DNA from: UBA1672 sp051967755
GTDB lineage: Bacteria > Pseudomonadota > Alphaproteobacteria > Micavibrionales > Micavibrionaceae
DNA length: 64,000 bases
Direction of reading: 5' to 3'
NCBI GenBank assembly: GCA_051967755.1
Contig: JBQDYD010000006.1
Span: 1-64,000 of the forward strand
The translations under genes and the position numbers were made by a program. Below are positions 9,439 to 18,901 of this stretch, in pieces. Positions within the stretch are counted from its first letter, which is position 1, and each line of letters opens with the position of its first letter. The notes below the pieces were generated by a model, which saw only the letters and a list, made by a program, of their open reading frames with translations, searched no databases and was not told the DNA's origin.

Positions 9439-10371
9439 CTAATGATGCACACCCTGAACTTTATGGCGGGGGTCGTACGTGTCCCCTTTGGGGTCTTTAT
9501 GAATGATAATATCGGCATTTGGGAACACCTCCAAAAGTGATAAATCAATCTCCCGTGTAATATCATGGGCCGCCTCTAAAGAAAGCGTCGGCTCTAATTC
9601 TATATCAAAACAAATAAACAGATCCATCCCAGATCTACGTGTACGTAAGTCATGCAGGCCATAAACGTCTTTGTGCGCCTTGACGATATCAATAATCTTC
9701 TGGCGCTCTTCAGGGGATATCTCTCGATCCATCAGCATATCCGTCGCCTTTTTGGCCACGTCATAGCCCGTTTTGCCAATATACAATGCGATTGCAAAAC
9801 CAATGACAACATCCACACGCCCCATGCCACCGAACATATCTGCGATTAACGCAAAGACGACAGATATATTTAACAACACGTCGCTTTTGTAATGCCCCTG
9901 ATCAGCCTCAACAGCCAATGACGGCGCACGTTTCAGAACCAGCCCCTGCACAAACACAATCAAAACCGTCAACACAATTGCAATGACAGAAACACTGATG
10001 CCCAAACTATGATGATGTATCTGCGCGGGATTTACAAAGGCACGTACACTTTCAAAAACCAAGAACACTGCGGCACCAACAAGAAACGCCCCCTGCAACA
10101 TTGCAGAAAAACCCTCTGCTTTACCATGCCCGAAACGATGCTCATGATCTGCAGGGCGCAGGGAAATTTTTATACTTAAAAAACTGATAAACGAAATTGC
10201 GGCATCACCAATCGTATCTACCAACGACCCAAGCATAGATGTTGAGCCGCTCATCAAGTAAGCATAACTTTTAATCACAATCAAAATCGCCACGACAGCC
10301 ATCGTGAAGTACGACGCCAGCACCGCGTTTTCCGGTTTATAACTCTCAGTCACCTTGTCGTAGGATTTCAT
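9439..10371 (-). CDS. Cation diffusion facilitator transporter (FieF/CzcD family)
   Basis: This is a divalent metal/proton antiporter of the inner membrane. Hallmarks are the two Asp of the first metal site in the second helix (LVDTIGDAA), HRFGHGKAEG in the loop, the HYKSD motif with the paired His and Asp of helix V, and a cytoplasmic C-terminal domain with His and Asp residues (YGLHDLRTRR, IIIHKDP). I chose the ATG at 10371 (MKSYDK). It has a GGA-rich ribosome site and gives a protein of about 310 residues, near the family norm. The frame can extend to 10407. Zn, Fe or other metals cannot be distinguished. Confidence 0.88.
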   Translation of the reverse strand: MKSYDKVTESYKPENAVLASYFTMAVVAILIVIKSYAYLMSGSTSMLGSLVDTIGDAAISFISFLSIKISLRPADHEHRFGHGKAEGFSAMLQGAFLVGAAVFLVFESVRAFVNPAQIHHHSLGISVSVIAIVLTVLIVFVQGLVLKRAPSLAVEADQGHYKSDVLLNISVVFALIADMFGGMGRVDVVIGFAIALYIGKTGYDVAKKATDMLMDREISPEERQKIIDIVKAHKDVYGLHDLRTRRSGMDLFICFDIELEPTLSLEAAHDITREIDLSLLEVFPNADIIIHKDPKGDTYDPRHKVQGVHH

Positions 10372-11051
10372 TGTTTTTTTCCAGCCATGTAATGCGCAAG
10401 CGAACACAGACCATACAGGTACCCTTTTATAAAAACAAGCCCATTACAACACCAATCGAATCAGCCACCATTAATGCATGATCATTTATTGGATATAAAT
10501 GGACAAAACATAAGAGATAACGCACACCCAAATAAATAACTGCATTTAACAACCCAAAATATCAGCTATTTACAGCTAAAAACAAACTGAAATAGACGGT
10601 GTAAAACAAGAATCGGGCAAATGATCTTTTGACCATAAAAAAAGCCGATTCGATAGTGCATCCTCTATGGCGTTTTCGTATCAAAGGAAGGAAAATAAAT
10701 ATGCCCTTCCGTCAGCCACCAACGACAGCCTAAGAACTGCACAGGAGAAATCATATCCATTTGCCTTAATTACATTTCAGATCATTTATATGAATGACGT
10801 GCTCACCGCCTGCATCCTATCAAGAAAACAGTATCCCGCCCTGATGCCAACACAAGGAAAGCATAAGCCCGCACTTTCGCAGAGTGCATAAATTCAAACG
10901 CATTAATTTAGAACCATGAAGAAACATAACAAAGCAGTGTACGCCACCGCCCTTTCACCATCCGCCACCGCGTTATTAACCCACAGCAGGAGACGTACAC
11001 CCTCTACACAGCTACATAAGATTGGCTGCCTGCCCAAACGGCATAATCAAT
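10372..11051. other. Long gene-poor region
   Basis: About 680 bases hold no gene I can support. The only reading frame of note (10667-10891) has no ribosome site and reads as low-complexity chance sequence. A 7-base inverted repeat GAATCGG/CCGATTC with a 28-base loop spans 10610-10651. Its minus-strand reading ends in TTTTTTT inside the loop rather than after the stem, so it is not a standard terminator. The cation-transporter promoter should lie near 10380-10450. Confidence 0.5.
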
Positions 11052-11078
11052 AAAAAAAGCCCCGTGCGGGGCTTTCAT
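11052..11078 (-). terminator. Rho-independent terminator of the GDPD-nucleotidyltransferase gene
   Basis: The stem AAAGCCCC/GGGGCTTT with loop GTGC is followed on the minus strand by a run of seven T. It lies about 25 bases past the stop of the gene at 11103, the expected distance. Confidence 0.9.
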
Positions 11079-11102
11079 ATAAAGGTAAGAAAAAATTCAG
11101 GC

Positions 11103-13118
11103 CTAATTCAAACCGTGCTCTTCTTTTCCTGCCTTCACTTCAGGCTCTTGTATGTGACTTAGGTCATGCCTTTCAATATCGGCATCACCGTCTACAGACA
11201 CACCATTGGACATCTCAATGCTCTGATGCTGTCCGTCCACAGAAGTATGTCCCTCAGGTTCCTCAAAGAACCGAGCGGATTCATCTCCCTGCTCCTCAAG
11301 CTTAGCAACACCGGATGCATCACCAACATTTTTCTTGGCAGAGTCATCTGCCTGAATTGCTGATAACGCTTTTGTTACTGAGTGATCCACATCCGCATCA
11401 GATCCCGGCCCCTCTTGAGCAGGCCTTGTCTTCTGCTGCGGCAAGAAAGACACATTCGGGTTTTGCTCCATAAAGCGTTCCCGTAAAACGTCGGCATCCA
11501 TAAACGCCGCTGTCGCGCGCATATAGCCACCCATTTCACCACAATCATAGAATGTCGCATCTTTCAGCTGCGCAACGCCTACACCATCATTTTGGGCATA
11601 ATGCCTAACAACCGCGCTCATTGATACTTCTTTCAGACCATCCTTATCGATTGCCTCAACAGTATCAACATAATCGGCCGTAAAGATATAACGCCCCGCA
11701 GTCGCATTTTTAGAAACAGGGTTATCTTTCTTTGGCTTAATCTGAACGGTTGTTGTCACAGCCGCGCCATCTTCACGCTCTTCCATCTTTACGAACGTTA
11801 CGTTACTGCTCTTTTCGCGCGCTTCAACTTCACGGGTACCAATCGTCGGCATACCTGTCTGCTCAAAGCTTTCCATCATTTGCTTTAATGCACCTCTTTC
11901 ACCGACGATCAAATCATCAGGCAAAATTACACCAAAGTTGCCGATACCGCGTTGCTGTACAAGCTCAGCAATCGTAGATGCCGGGCCTTCCTTGGCATAA
12001 ATCGGCACAACCTCAACAACATTTGCAAAGGCATTACCTTCATCAAGCAACTCATCGCGCTTATTTTGTTGAATAATCTCTCTACGCCCTTCACTGCCAA
12101 AGAACTGTTTATTAAACAATTCCTCATCCTCAGGTCGACACGGGATAATAATCCGGCTTGCGCCCGCTTCTAATGCTTCATCAACCGCATGCATAATCAA
12201 CGGCTTTGTGCCAACAGGCAACATGGCCTTCGGGATCGCCTTTGTGATCTCGCCCATGCGTGTACCGTAACCACCAACAGGAATAACAACCGTATCCATG
12301 CTTGTGTCTTTGGCCAGTTCTGCATTCGCTTTTGCGTCAATCTCAGGGCCTTTCAAACCAAGCAACAGTTCAGGGTCATCAGACGTAAAACGCTCTGCCC
12401 CCGCCTCGATTGCGGCTTTTGCATCTTCGATTGTGTTGACCTTAAAGGCGTTCAAACGATAACCGGCCTCGCGCACATCATCACCAAACTTTTGCGGCAA
12501 TCTGATTTTTTCCTCAAACGCACCGCCATACATATGAATAAATGTCGGCTCCACCTGGTCAGCAACCGCATTCCAGCCACCAACTTCGTGTGTATGAATA
12601 AGAAGACCTGTTTCAATCTTACCGCGAGACGCTTCCTTCACTGCGATCAACGCATCGGGAACAAAGCTTGATACCATCGGCTCCATCCCCGGCTCAGGGG
12701 CGAATTCAGGCTTTCTTAAAACATCTACAACGCGCTCCGCCAATTCTTTGGCGTCATCACCTGATGCTTTCAATTCAATTTGTGTGCGGATCCCGTTTTC
12801 CTTACAGAATGCGACAACTTCTTCAAAGCGCGGCATGTGCTCCTCGCCTTTTGCGCCTTTAAAATCACGCGCTAAGTCTACTTCTTGTAAGTCATCGAAT
12901 GTGTGATCGGCGATCACCATCTCTTCACCCAAAAGGGTCGATAGATCTTTTTCATGTGCGACAACCAATTGCTTATCAGCTGTCAGCAGGACATCAAACT
13001 CCACCCAATCCAAATCCATTTCAACTGCTTTTTCCAAAGCCGCCATCGTATTTGGGGGGGCTGCGTTACCTGCAATTCGGTGGCCAACGATGTGACCCTT
13101 ATCAATACTTTCCGCCAT
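11103..13118 (-). CDS. Fusion of glycerophosphodiester phosphodiesterase and GalU-like nucleotidyltransferase
   Basis: Residues 8-256 form a GDPD domain with its catalytic set: H13-R14 in VGHRIAG, E40 and D42 in EFDV, H55 in VAHEK and E116 in QIELK. Residues 275-550 form a sugar-1-phosphate nucleotidyltransferase close to GalU: nucleotide loop VIPVGGYGTRM (278-288), then KAIPKAMLPVG, ILPDDLI with paired Asp (401-402) and DCGEMGGYMRA near 525. Residues 555-671 are polar and acidic and look disordered. GDPD enzymes split glycerophosphodiesters into glycerol-3-phosphate and an alcohol; GalU makes UDP-glucose. I know no standard protein joining the two. A paralogous stand-alone GDPD gene lies just upstream. 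There is no signal peptide, so it is probably cytosolic. Confidence 0.85.
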   Translation of the reverse strand: MAESIDKGHIVGHRIAGNAAPPNTMAALEKAVEMDLDWVEFDVLLTADKQLVVAHEKDLSTLLGEEMVIADHTFDDLQEVDLARDFKGAKGEEHMPRFEEVVAFCKENGIRTQIELKASGDDAKELAERVVDVLRKPEFAPEPGMEPMVSSFVPDALIAVKEASRGKIETGLLIHTHEVGGWNAVADQVEPTFIHMYGGAFEEKIRLPQKFGDDVREAGYRLNAFKVNTIEDAKAAIEAGAERFTSDDPELLLGLKGPEIDAKANAELAKDTSMDTVVIPVGGYGTRMGEITKAIPKAMLPVGTKPLIMHAVDEALEAGASRIIIPCRPEDEELFNKQFFGSEGRREIIQQNKRDELLDEGNAFANVVEVVPIYAKEGPASTIAELVQQRGIGNFGVILPDDLIVGERGALKQMMESFEQTGMPTIGTREVEAREKSSNVTFVKMEEREDGAAVTTTVQIKPKKDNPVSKNATAGRYIFTADYVDTVEAIDKDGLKEVSMSAVVRHYAQNDGVGVAQLKDATFYDCGEMGGYMRATAAFMDADVLRERFMEQNPNVSFLPQQKTRPAQEGPGSDADVDHSVTKALSAIQADDSAKKNVGDASGVAKLEEQGDESARFFEEPEGHTSVDGQHQSIEMSNGVSVDGDADIERHDLSHIQEPEVKAGKEEHGLN

Positions 13119-13166
13119 TTTACCGTTCTCTCCTAAACCGTTTTTTATTCTACCATATTTTCCGTG

Positions 13167-13913
13167 TTATGTGGGTATTTTGATACTCTTAAAAATATCA
13201 GGAACATCGCATGTGAACCGCTCACATCCTCTGTCTATTGCCTGACGTGCCAATTCCGGGTGGTTCAAATGAAAACCGTTAATTCTACACCCGTATTTTT
13301 TCACGTCATTTGCAATCTCTTCGGTTAGGTAAAGAGCATGCAAATGCATAAAATCACATTCTGAAATATCAGCGTACTTTTTCCATTTGGATGTCTCTTC
13401 GACCTTAACCAGCATTCCTGTTTGATAGCCAAGCTTTGACTTTTTCTTCAAATCGGCCAAACAGTCTGCAACAAAACTTGTAACAAGGGGGCGCTCCTCT
13501 TCGGGGGCATCCTTGTAAAAATCATCAATCATCTCTGTCACAATCGTGACAAGCGTATCTTTATCATCCGCATTTGGTTTAAATTCCAGCTGGCAATGCA
13601 GGTTACGCTTTTTGGTTTCGATGAGCCATTCCTCTAAGGTGGGGACACGCTCATCCAAATCCGCCAAGGCAAAATGCTTGGCGATATTAACATCTTTAAG
13701 CTCATCATACGTGATATCAGAAATCAAACGATCCTGATGCGCACAACGTATAAGGCTATTATCGTGGGAAATAACTGGAACACGATCCTTGGTTAGGCGC
13801 ACATCAAATTCGACATACCCTAACCCTAGATCGTGAGCGACCCTAAGGGCGTTAATTGTATTCTCAGGCGCAAGTACACCTGCGCCCCTGTGACCGACTA
13901 TGCGGTTAATCAT
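13167..13913 (-). CDS. Glycerophosphodiester phosphodiesterase
   Basis: The product starts MINRIVGHRGAG at 13913, where a GGAGAA ribosome site sits seven bases upstream. The frame could be read from 14000 but without such a site. Catalytic residues are present: HR in GHRGAG, E and D in EFDVRL, His in VISHDN and Glu in QLEFKP. Length is about 248 residues, normal for a cytosolic UgpQ-type enzyme. It hydrolyses glycerophosphodiesters to glycerol-3-phosphate. It lies 48 bases upstream of the fused gene on the same strand and shares the same overall order of motifs, including FTSDDP/FTCDVP near the end, so the two arose by duplication. Confidence 0.88.
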   Translation of the reverse strand: MINRIVGHRGAGVLAPENTINALRVAHDLGLGYVEFDVRLTKDRVPVISHDNSLIRCAHQDRLISDITYDELKDVNIAKHFALADLDERVPTLEEWLIETKKRNLHCQLEFKPNADDKDTLVTIVTEMIDDFYKDAPEEERPLVTSFVADCLADLKKKSKLGYQTGMLVKVEETSKWKKYADISECDFMHLHALYLTEEIANDVKKYGCRINGFHLNHPELARQAIDRGCERFTCDVPDIFKSIKIPT

Positions 13914-14128
13914 CGTACGTTCTCCAATATAGATGATTACCTTCCAATTGACTCCGTGATTAAAGGGTTGGCCGAAATAATGCAACAAAAAAAACCGCAA
14001 TATATCCTTATTTTCTAATTAATTGTTTTTTTAGAAAAAATGCATGATTTTTTAACTATTTCGGGCTATATTTATAGACTGAAATTATTAATCTTTCACT
14101 TCAAATCCCGCTATCAAGGGGATCTCTT

Positions 14129-14752
14129 ATGAAAAACATATTCTTACTGCGTTCATTCGAAAAATCACGTCTATATATAACCATCGCTTCTGCCGGTCTC
14201 CTCAGTATGGCTGCAACCGGGGCTTATGCGGATGATCACGACAAAAAGTCGGTTGATATTATGCCGGTTATACAGGCTTCTGATAACCCTGAGGGAACGC
14301 TCCCCGCTGCGGCGACACATGAAACATTGCAGATTACACCGGATAAATCAGAATTGATTCGACTTGATCACAAAATCGGCAGTGTCATTGTCGGCAACCC
14401 CCTTCATATCTCAGTTTTAGCCGAATCATCGCAAACATTGATCGTTGTGCCGAAATCCCCCGGCGCGACACACTTTACGGTTCTTGGTAAAAACGGCGAA
14501 GTTTTAATGCAACGCCACGTTATTGTCGCAAGCCCGAAGGAAAATTATCTTCGCGTCAAAAAGGTCTGCATGGAAGATCAAGAAAATTGCCAGCCAACAA
14601 ATGTTTACTATTGCCCTGACATGTGCCATGAGATTGCAGGACAGCCATTGGATGGATCTGGTGGCTCTGATTCATCTGACTCACAAGACAATTCAGGACA
14701 AGCAGGTAATCAACCACCCCCAGGTGGTGGCGGTGATATCCCTGATGAATAA
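14129..14752 (+). CDS. Secreted protein with pilus/secretin N-terminal domain
   Basis: A signal peptide ends near AYADDHD. Residues 65-140 (ELIRLDHKIGSVIVGNPLHIS, TLIVVPKSPGATHFTVL) match the N-domain found at the front of CpaC-type secretins (T2SS/T3SS pilus N-terminal domain), but no secretin domain follows. After it come four Cys spaced C-x6-C and C-x3-C and a Gly/Ser/Pro/Asp-rich tail of about 45 residues. It lies next to a TadD-like lipoprotein gene, so a periplasmic accessory role in Tad pilus assembly is likely. The Cys pattern suggests a disulfide-stabilised extension. Confidence 0.75.
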   Translation: MKNIFLLRSFEKSRLYITIASAGLLSMAATGAYADDHDKKSVDIMPVIQASDNPEGTLPAAATHETLQITPDKSELIRLDHKIGSVIVGNPLHISVLAESSQTLIVVPKSPGATHFTVLGKNGEVLMQRHVIVASPKENYLRVKKVCMEDQENCQPTNVYYCPDMCHEIAGQPLDGSGGSDSSDSQDNSGQAGNQPPPGGGGDIPDE

Positions 14753-14809
14753 TTAGGGGTAGATGAGCACACCACATTTAAGATAAGATAAAGCAAACAT
14801 AGGGACGCT

Positions 14810-15496
14810 ATGAACAAAATATTCACTTATCCATTATTACTCGGCGCGACAATCGCCCTCTCTGCGTGTCAGACAACAGGCGCTGACAGAAAATCAGACT
14901 CAAAGCCGCAACTCAGTCAGGAACAACGCATTGATTCTGCCATTGAAAAAGCAGCAATCACCGCGTCACAGGGCGGGTCAACCTCTGCCAAGCTCGTTGC
15001 GCTGGAAAAGCAATATAAAAGAAACAGTTCTGATCCCGCCTATGCCCTTGCCTACGCAAAGGCACTGCGCCAAGTCGGTCACGTAAAACGCGCGGCTCTG
15101 GTTCTTGAGCCGTTCGCAAAAGAAGATGATGCCATAGCAGGCGCAAAAACAGAGATGTCGATGATCGCATTAGGAATGTCAGATTACGACATGGCCGAAA
15201 AATACGCGCAACAAGCCGTTATTCAAAACCCGTCTGATCATTTCGCATTTCAGAATTTAGGAATCGCACTTGATGCTAAGGAAATGCATCCTGAGGCAGA
15301 ACGCGCATTTCGTAAGGGACTTGAAAATTGGGAAGGTGATCCAACCACGATCATGAATAATCTTGCTCTAAACCTTGCGACACAAGGGTTTATTGATGAA
15401 GCGATTGAAATTCTTGAACGTGCGAAAGCGATATCCCCTAACCGCATAGAAATAGAGCGCAACCTGCGTATTATCCGCACCCTGAATGAGCGATAA
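14810..15496 (+). CDS. tadD: TadD-like TPR lipoprotein
   Basis: A lipoprotein signal ends in LSAC (Cys at about 20). The rest is tetratricopeptide repeats, with typical spacing in YALAYAKALRQVGHVKRAA, YAQQAVIQNPSDHFAFQNLG and ALNLATQGFIDEAIEILERA. Length is 228 residues. TadD proteins are outer-membrane-facing TPR lipoproteins needed for Tad pilus assembly, probably by helping secretin oligomers. It follows the N-domain protein by 57 bases with an AGGGA ribosome site. It converges on the DUF255 gene with only five bases between stops and no visible terminator. Confidence 0.8.
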   Translation: MNKIFTYPLLLGATIALSACQTTGADRKSDSKPQLSQEQRIDSAIEKAAITASQGGSTSAKLVALEKQYKRNSSDPAYALAYAKALRQVGHVKRAALVLEPFAKEDDAIAGAKTEMSMIALGMSDYDMAEKYAQQAVIQNPSDHFAFQNLGIALDAKEMHPEAERAFRKGLENWEGDPTTIMNNLALNLATQGFIDEAIEILERAKAISPNRIEIERNLRIIRTLNER

Positions 15497-15501
15497 TCAC
15501 T

Positions 15502-17832
15502 TTATTTAACATCTATAGTCACAAGTGAAGGCGCGTAACATGTTGCGTCTTTGCATGCTTGCACCTGAACGATGGCACGCAGACCCGTTAGGTCATCCGC
15601 TTTGACCTTCGCGATTAACGCCACCTCACCCGCATAAATATCTAACGCACCCAAAGGTGTTTCAACGCGCTGAGCAGGCGGATACGTAACCTCATAAGAA
15701 GAGTCCGCATCTGTTTGAACATTCAGGGTTGTCGGAATTAGATCAGATAAACCGGCCGGATTTGCATTAACATGCCACCCCTCTTCGATCTTTAACATGA
15801 CACGTATACGGTATTCATCTTCACCATCCTCCTTATCTTGCAATATTGCAGATAAGGACACCTTGTCTTTTGACGTTGGTATAATGCCATGGTCATTCAC
15901 ACTATGTTCGCCAGTATCTTGCGTTGCACTTTGTTTCTCTATGTCATTCACACGAAGCATTGCCGATATAAAATGCATATAAATAGCAGGAGACGACGAT
16001 ATCCCTTGGACAAAATCACCTGTTAATTCTTGGAACCGCTCTTTCCATTTGCGCCCGCTGCTTAAGAAGTAAAAATCCGCATATGCCTGTGCCATCACCG
16101 CATTACCCGATGGTAATGCCCCGGATGTATCGCCTTTTTTGATGCGAACAAACAACCCATCCGATCCGTCGGTCATATAATACGCCCCCGATGCGGGGTC
16201 TTTCATATAACGATCCGCCGCCGCCACGATATCAATCGCCTTAAACATGTATTTCTCTTCTTTGTACAATCCATGCACCGCAAGCAACGCCCGCAACGCC
16301 CATGCGTAATCTTCCAGAAATCCGTTTTGATGTGCCTTACCCTCCATAAAGATACGGGATAATCGCCCATCTGATTGAACCATACGTGCGATGAGAAAGT
16401 CCGCTGCCTTACGCGCAGCCCTGGCATATCTCTCCTCTTCAAACACCTTCGAGGCCTCCGCCAGCGCATAAACCATCATACCGTTCCATGACGTGATAAT
16501 CTTATTATCCATGGCAGGTGATTTTCTTTGCGCGCGTATACGGTGTAACTCTTTCAGCGCCGTTTCTATTGCCTCACTCTGCTGAAACGATGCATCGGCC
16601 TTTGCATATAACACGCCGCCATTTGGGGACTTATGCCCGGGTATTTCAGGGATAGGCGCAGTCATATACGCATCAGTGAACGCCGCATAATAATCAGGCG
16701 GTAACACGCGCTCTATCTCCGCAAGAGTCCACACATAATATGCGCCCTCAACCTCATCTGTTTCTGCATCTTGCGCGCTGTAAAAACCACCCGTTTTATC
16801 ATCTGTCATGTCGCGCAGAACATAATTCATCAAACGGTGTAATGCGCGCTCATATCGCGGCATCTTTGTTTCCTGATAAAGACGCGTCAGAACAATTGCC
16901 ATCATCGCCTGATTATAAAGCATCTTTTCAAAGTGAGGGATCTGCCATTTTTCTTCGGTTGAATATCGATGAAAACCGCCCCCCACATGGTCATGAATAC
17001 CACCAAGCAACATATGATCAACGGTGTTTTGCACCATTTCTAATGTGGTTTTATCGCCAGTGCGCCGCGCATATTCTAACAAAAACAACAAATCCGTTTC
17101 CTCGGGAAACTTCACCCCTGCCCCAAATCCGCCATACCGTTTGTCATAGCTATCCTTTTTCTCATTCAATGCCCTCAAGGCCAATTGATCTAAGGGCAGC
17201 GTGACCTGAACAGCAGGCGGAGAAGCAAAATATTTTGTAATATTCGAAGACAACCTTTCTGATTGCTCTATCAACTGCTCTTGCTGATTTTGCCAAAGCA
17301 ATGCGACCTTTTGTGTCATTTCTATCCAATAATCTTTCGGCATGAAAGTGACACCATGAAACGGCTTTAAGTCCGGCGTTAAGAACACGTTATTAGGCCA
17401 GCCACCATTCCCGGACAGCATTTGCGTTGCCAACATAAACACCATATCCAGATCGGGTCTGACCTCTCTGTCTATCTTAATATTGATGAAATATTCATTC
17501 ATCACAGCCGCGGCATCTTCATGCATAAAGACCTCGCGCTCTAAAACGTGGCACCAATAACATGTCGCATACCCGACACTTACCAAAATAGGTTTATTCT
17601 CTGCCTTTGCCTTGGCTAAGGCCTCCTCCCCCCATTCATACCATTGCACGGGATTATTTTGATGCTGCCTCAAATACGGGCTAAAAGAATCAGCTAATTT
17701 ATTACCCTTATTATCCATTTGTTTCGCATATAATGTTGTTGAAGAGATGACAGCAATGACCATAAACAGAAAAACAGCTGTACAGAGCGCTGCACAAAAG
17801 CGATGTTTTTTCGTGTAAGTCCATAATAACAT
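15502..17832 (-). CDS. DUF255/YyaL-type thioredoxin-fold protein with C-terminal DsbD-like domain
   Basis: After an N-terminal hydrophobic segment (about 12-33, signal peptide or anchor) comes the DUF255 thioredoxin-like domain (about 40-200) with a CxxC in ATCYWCHVLE (C91, C94). A six-hairpin glycosidase-like domain follows to about 640. The last 115 residues (KIEEGWHVNANPAG, then VQACKDATCYAPS) match the N-terminal domain of DsbD-type thiol:disulfide reductases. Most YyaL/Spata20-like proteins are about 650-700 residues, leaderless and lack this tail. Export would put the CxxC in the periplasm, where a disulfide role is sensible. The gene sits between tadD and tadC, but its link to the pilus is unproven. 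Confidence 0.82.
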   Translation of the reverse strand: MLLWTYTKKHRFCAALCTAVFLFMVIAVISSTTLYAKQMDNKGNKLADSFSPYLRQHQNNPVQWYEWGEEALAKAKAENKPILVSVGYATCYWCHVLEREVFMHEDAAAVMNEYFINIKIDREVRPDLDMVFMLATQMLSGNGGWPNNVFLTPDLKPFHGVTFMPKDYWIEMTQKVALLWQNQQEQLIEQSERLSSNITKYFASPPAVQVTLPLDQLALRALNEKKDSYDKRYGGFGAGVKFPEETDLLFLLEYARRTGDKTTLEMVQNTVDHMLLGGIHDHVGGGFHRYSTEEKWQIPHFEKMLYNQAMMAIVLTRLYQETKMPRYERALHRLMNYVLRDMTDDKTGGFYSAQDAETDEVEGAYYVWTLAEIERVLPPDYYAAFTDAYMTAPIPEIPGHKSPNGGVLYAKADASFQQSEAIETALKELHRIRAQRKSPAMDNKIITSWNGMMVYALAEASKVFEEERYARAARKAADFLIARMVQSDGRLSRIFMEGKAHQNGFLEDYAWALRALLAVHGLYKEEKYMFKAIDIVAAADRYMKDPASGAYYMTDGSDGLFVRIKKGDTSGALPSGNAVMAQAYADFYFLSSGRKWKERFQELTGDFVQGISSSPAIYMHFISAMLRVNDIEKQSATQDTGEHSVNDHGIIPTSKDKVSLSAILQDKEDGEDEYRIRVMLKIEEGWHVNANPAGLSDLIPTTLNVQTDADSSYEVTYPPAQRVETPLGALDIYAGEVALIAKVKADDLTGLRAIVQVQACKDATCYAPSLVTIDVK

Positions 17833-17871
17833 AAGAAAACGTAACCTACTTATTCCCTCTCTTCAAATGAA

Positions 17872-17899
17872 TAAGCGGCAGCCACAAAGCCACCGCTTA
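17872..17899 (-). terminator. Possible weak terminator after tadC
   Basis: An inverted repeat TAAGCGG/CCGCTTA with a 14-base loop lies about 40 bases past the tadC stop. The following minus-strand bases (TTCATTTG) form only a poor T tract, so termination would be leaky. Confidence 0.4.
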
Positions 17900-17939
17900 C
17901 ACATTCCTGAGATGTGATGATTTTAAAGTGGCTCAGGAT

Positions 17940-18887
17940 CTATCCTCGCATTGCGCCGACTTCCAGACCGGCAGGGCCAAGAATGATAATGAACAATGCA
18001 GGTAAGAAAAATAAGATCATAGGCACGGTTAATTTTGGCGGCAACGATGCCGCTTTGCGCTCTGCTTCTGCCATGCGCATATCACGCAATTCTTCTGACA
18101 TAACACGCATCGCATTTGAAACCGACGTACCATATTGTTCCGCCTGAATAAGAGCGGTTGCAAAGCTTTTCCCCGCGCTACTCCCGACGCGGCGCGCAAA
18201 ATCCTGCAGCGCCTTTTTTCGGTCATTCAACATTGCCATCTCGGCGCTCAAAATTCCCAACTCCTCCGCCAAAACTTCAGACCCTTCAGACACTTCGGCT
18301 GCGACACGTTCGATGGTCTGCTCCAGACCGATACCACCTTGAACACAAATCAACATCATATCGAGCGAGTCGGGAAAGCTAAGGTTAAATTCTTCCTGAC
18401 GTTTCAATATTTTATTTTTTATGATGATCTCAGGCAGTTTAAATCCGAACAAAGCTGCGCCAAATAAAATACCTATTTGCTGCCATGTCTCATATTGTTT
18501 CTCTTCCGGTAATGCACGGAAATACAGCGCCGCCAGAACAAAAAACAAAATCGGCAACACAACGCGTAAAATAATGAATTTTACGTGCGCTTTCGGATTA
18601 CGAATACCCGCCTGCAACATTTTATCACGTGCTTGTTCACCCATATTACCGGCAAGCTTTTGAAAACGATAAAACATCGCCATATTATCACGCGCCGAGA
18701 CATTATCTTCCTTTGCAACGCGCTGTGGCTCTCTGGATGCTTGGAACAAATCCTTTCGGCGCTTTTCAATAATCGATTTATATTTTTCTTTTTGATCAGA
18801 CTTTTGCAAAAACGGAAACGCAAATGCGGCAAAAGATAATCCCGCAGCAAGAGCAGCAAATATCGTTACAATCATTTCATTGCTCAT
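17940..18887 (-). CDS. tadC: Tad pilus inner-membrane platform protein TadC
   Basis: The 315-residue protein has the type II secretion F domain pattern: N-terminal helix (about 5-25), helices around 105-155, the conserved segment FPDSLDMMLICVQGGIGLEQTI near 190-210, and C-terminal helix LPALFIIILGPAGLEVGAMRG. With TadB it forms the inner-membrane platform that couples the CpaF ATPase to pilin extrusion. An AGGAG ribosome site is placed correctly at 18887. It lies 14 bases downstream of tadB and is the last gene of the leftward run. Confidence 0.92.
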   Translation of the reverse strand: MSNEMIVTIFAALAAGLSFAAFAFPFLQKSDQKEKYKSIIEKRRKDLFQASREPQRVAKEDNVSARDNMAMFYRFQKLAGNMGEQARDKMLQAGIRNPKAHVKFIILRVVLPILFFVLAALYFRALPEEKQYETWQQIGILFGAALFGFKLPEIIIKNKILKRQEEFNLSFPDSLDMMLICVQGGIGLEQTIERVAAEVSEGSEVLAEELGILSAEMAMLNDRKKALQDFARRVGSSAGKSFATALIQAEQYGTSVSNAMRVMSEELRDMRMAEAERKAASLPPKLTVPMILFFLPALFIIILGPAGLEVGAMRG

Positions 18888-18901
18888 GTTTCTCTCCTAC
18901 C

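Noticed and set aside
10610..10651. Inverted repeat GAATCGG/CCGATTC as a terminator
   Set aside because: The T run lies in the loop, not after the stem, and no gene ends nearby on the matching strand.
10667..10891. Possible 74-residue protein in the long gap
   Set aside because: No ribosome site, no domain, and composition like chance translation of non-coding sequence.
12189..12671. 160-residue plus-strand frame opposite the GDPD fusion
   Set aside because: It is the shadow of a well-supported gene. Its Cys- and Arg-rich composition is that of an antisense translation.
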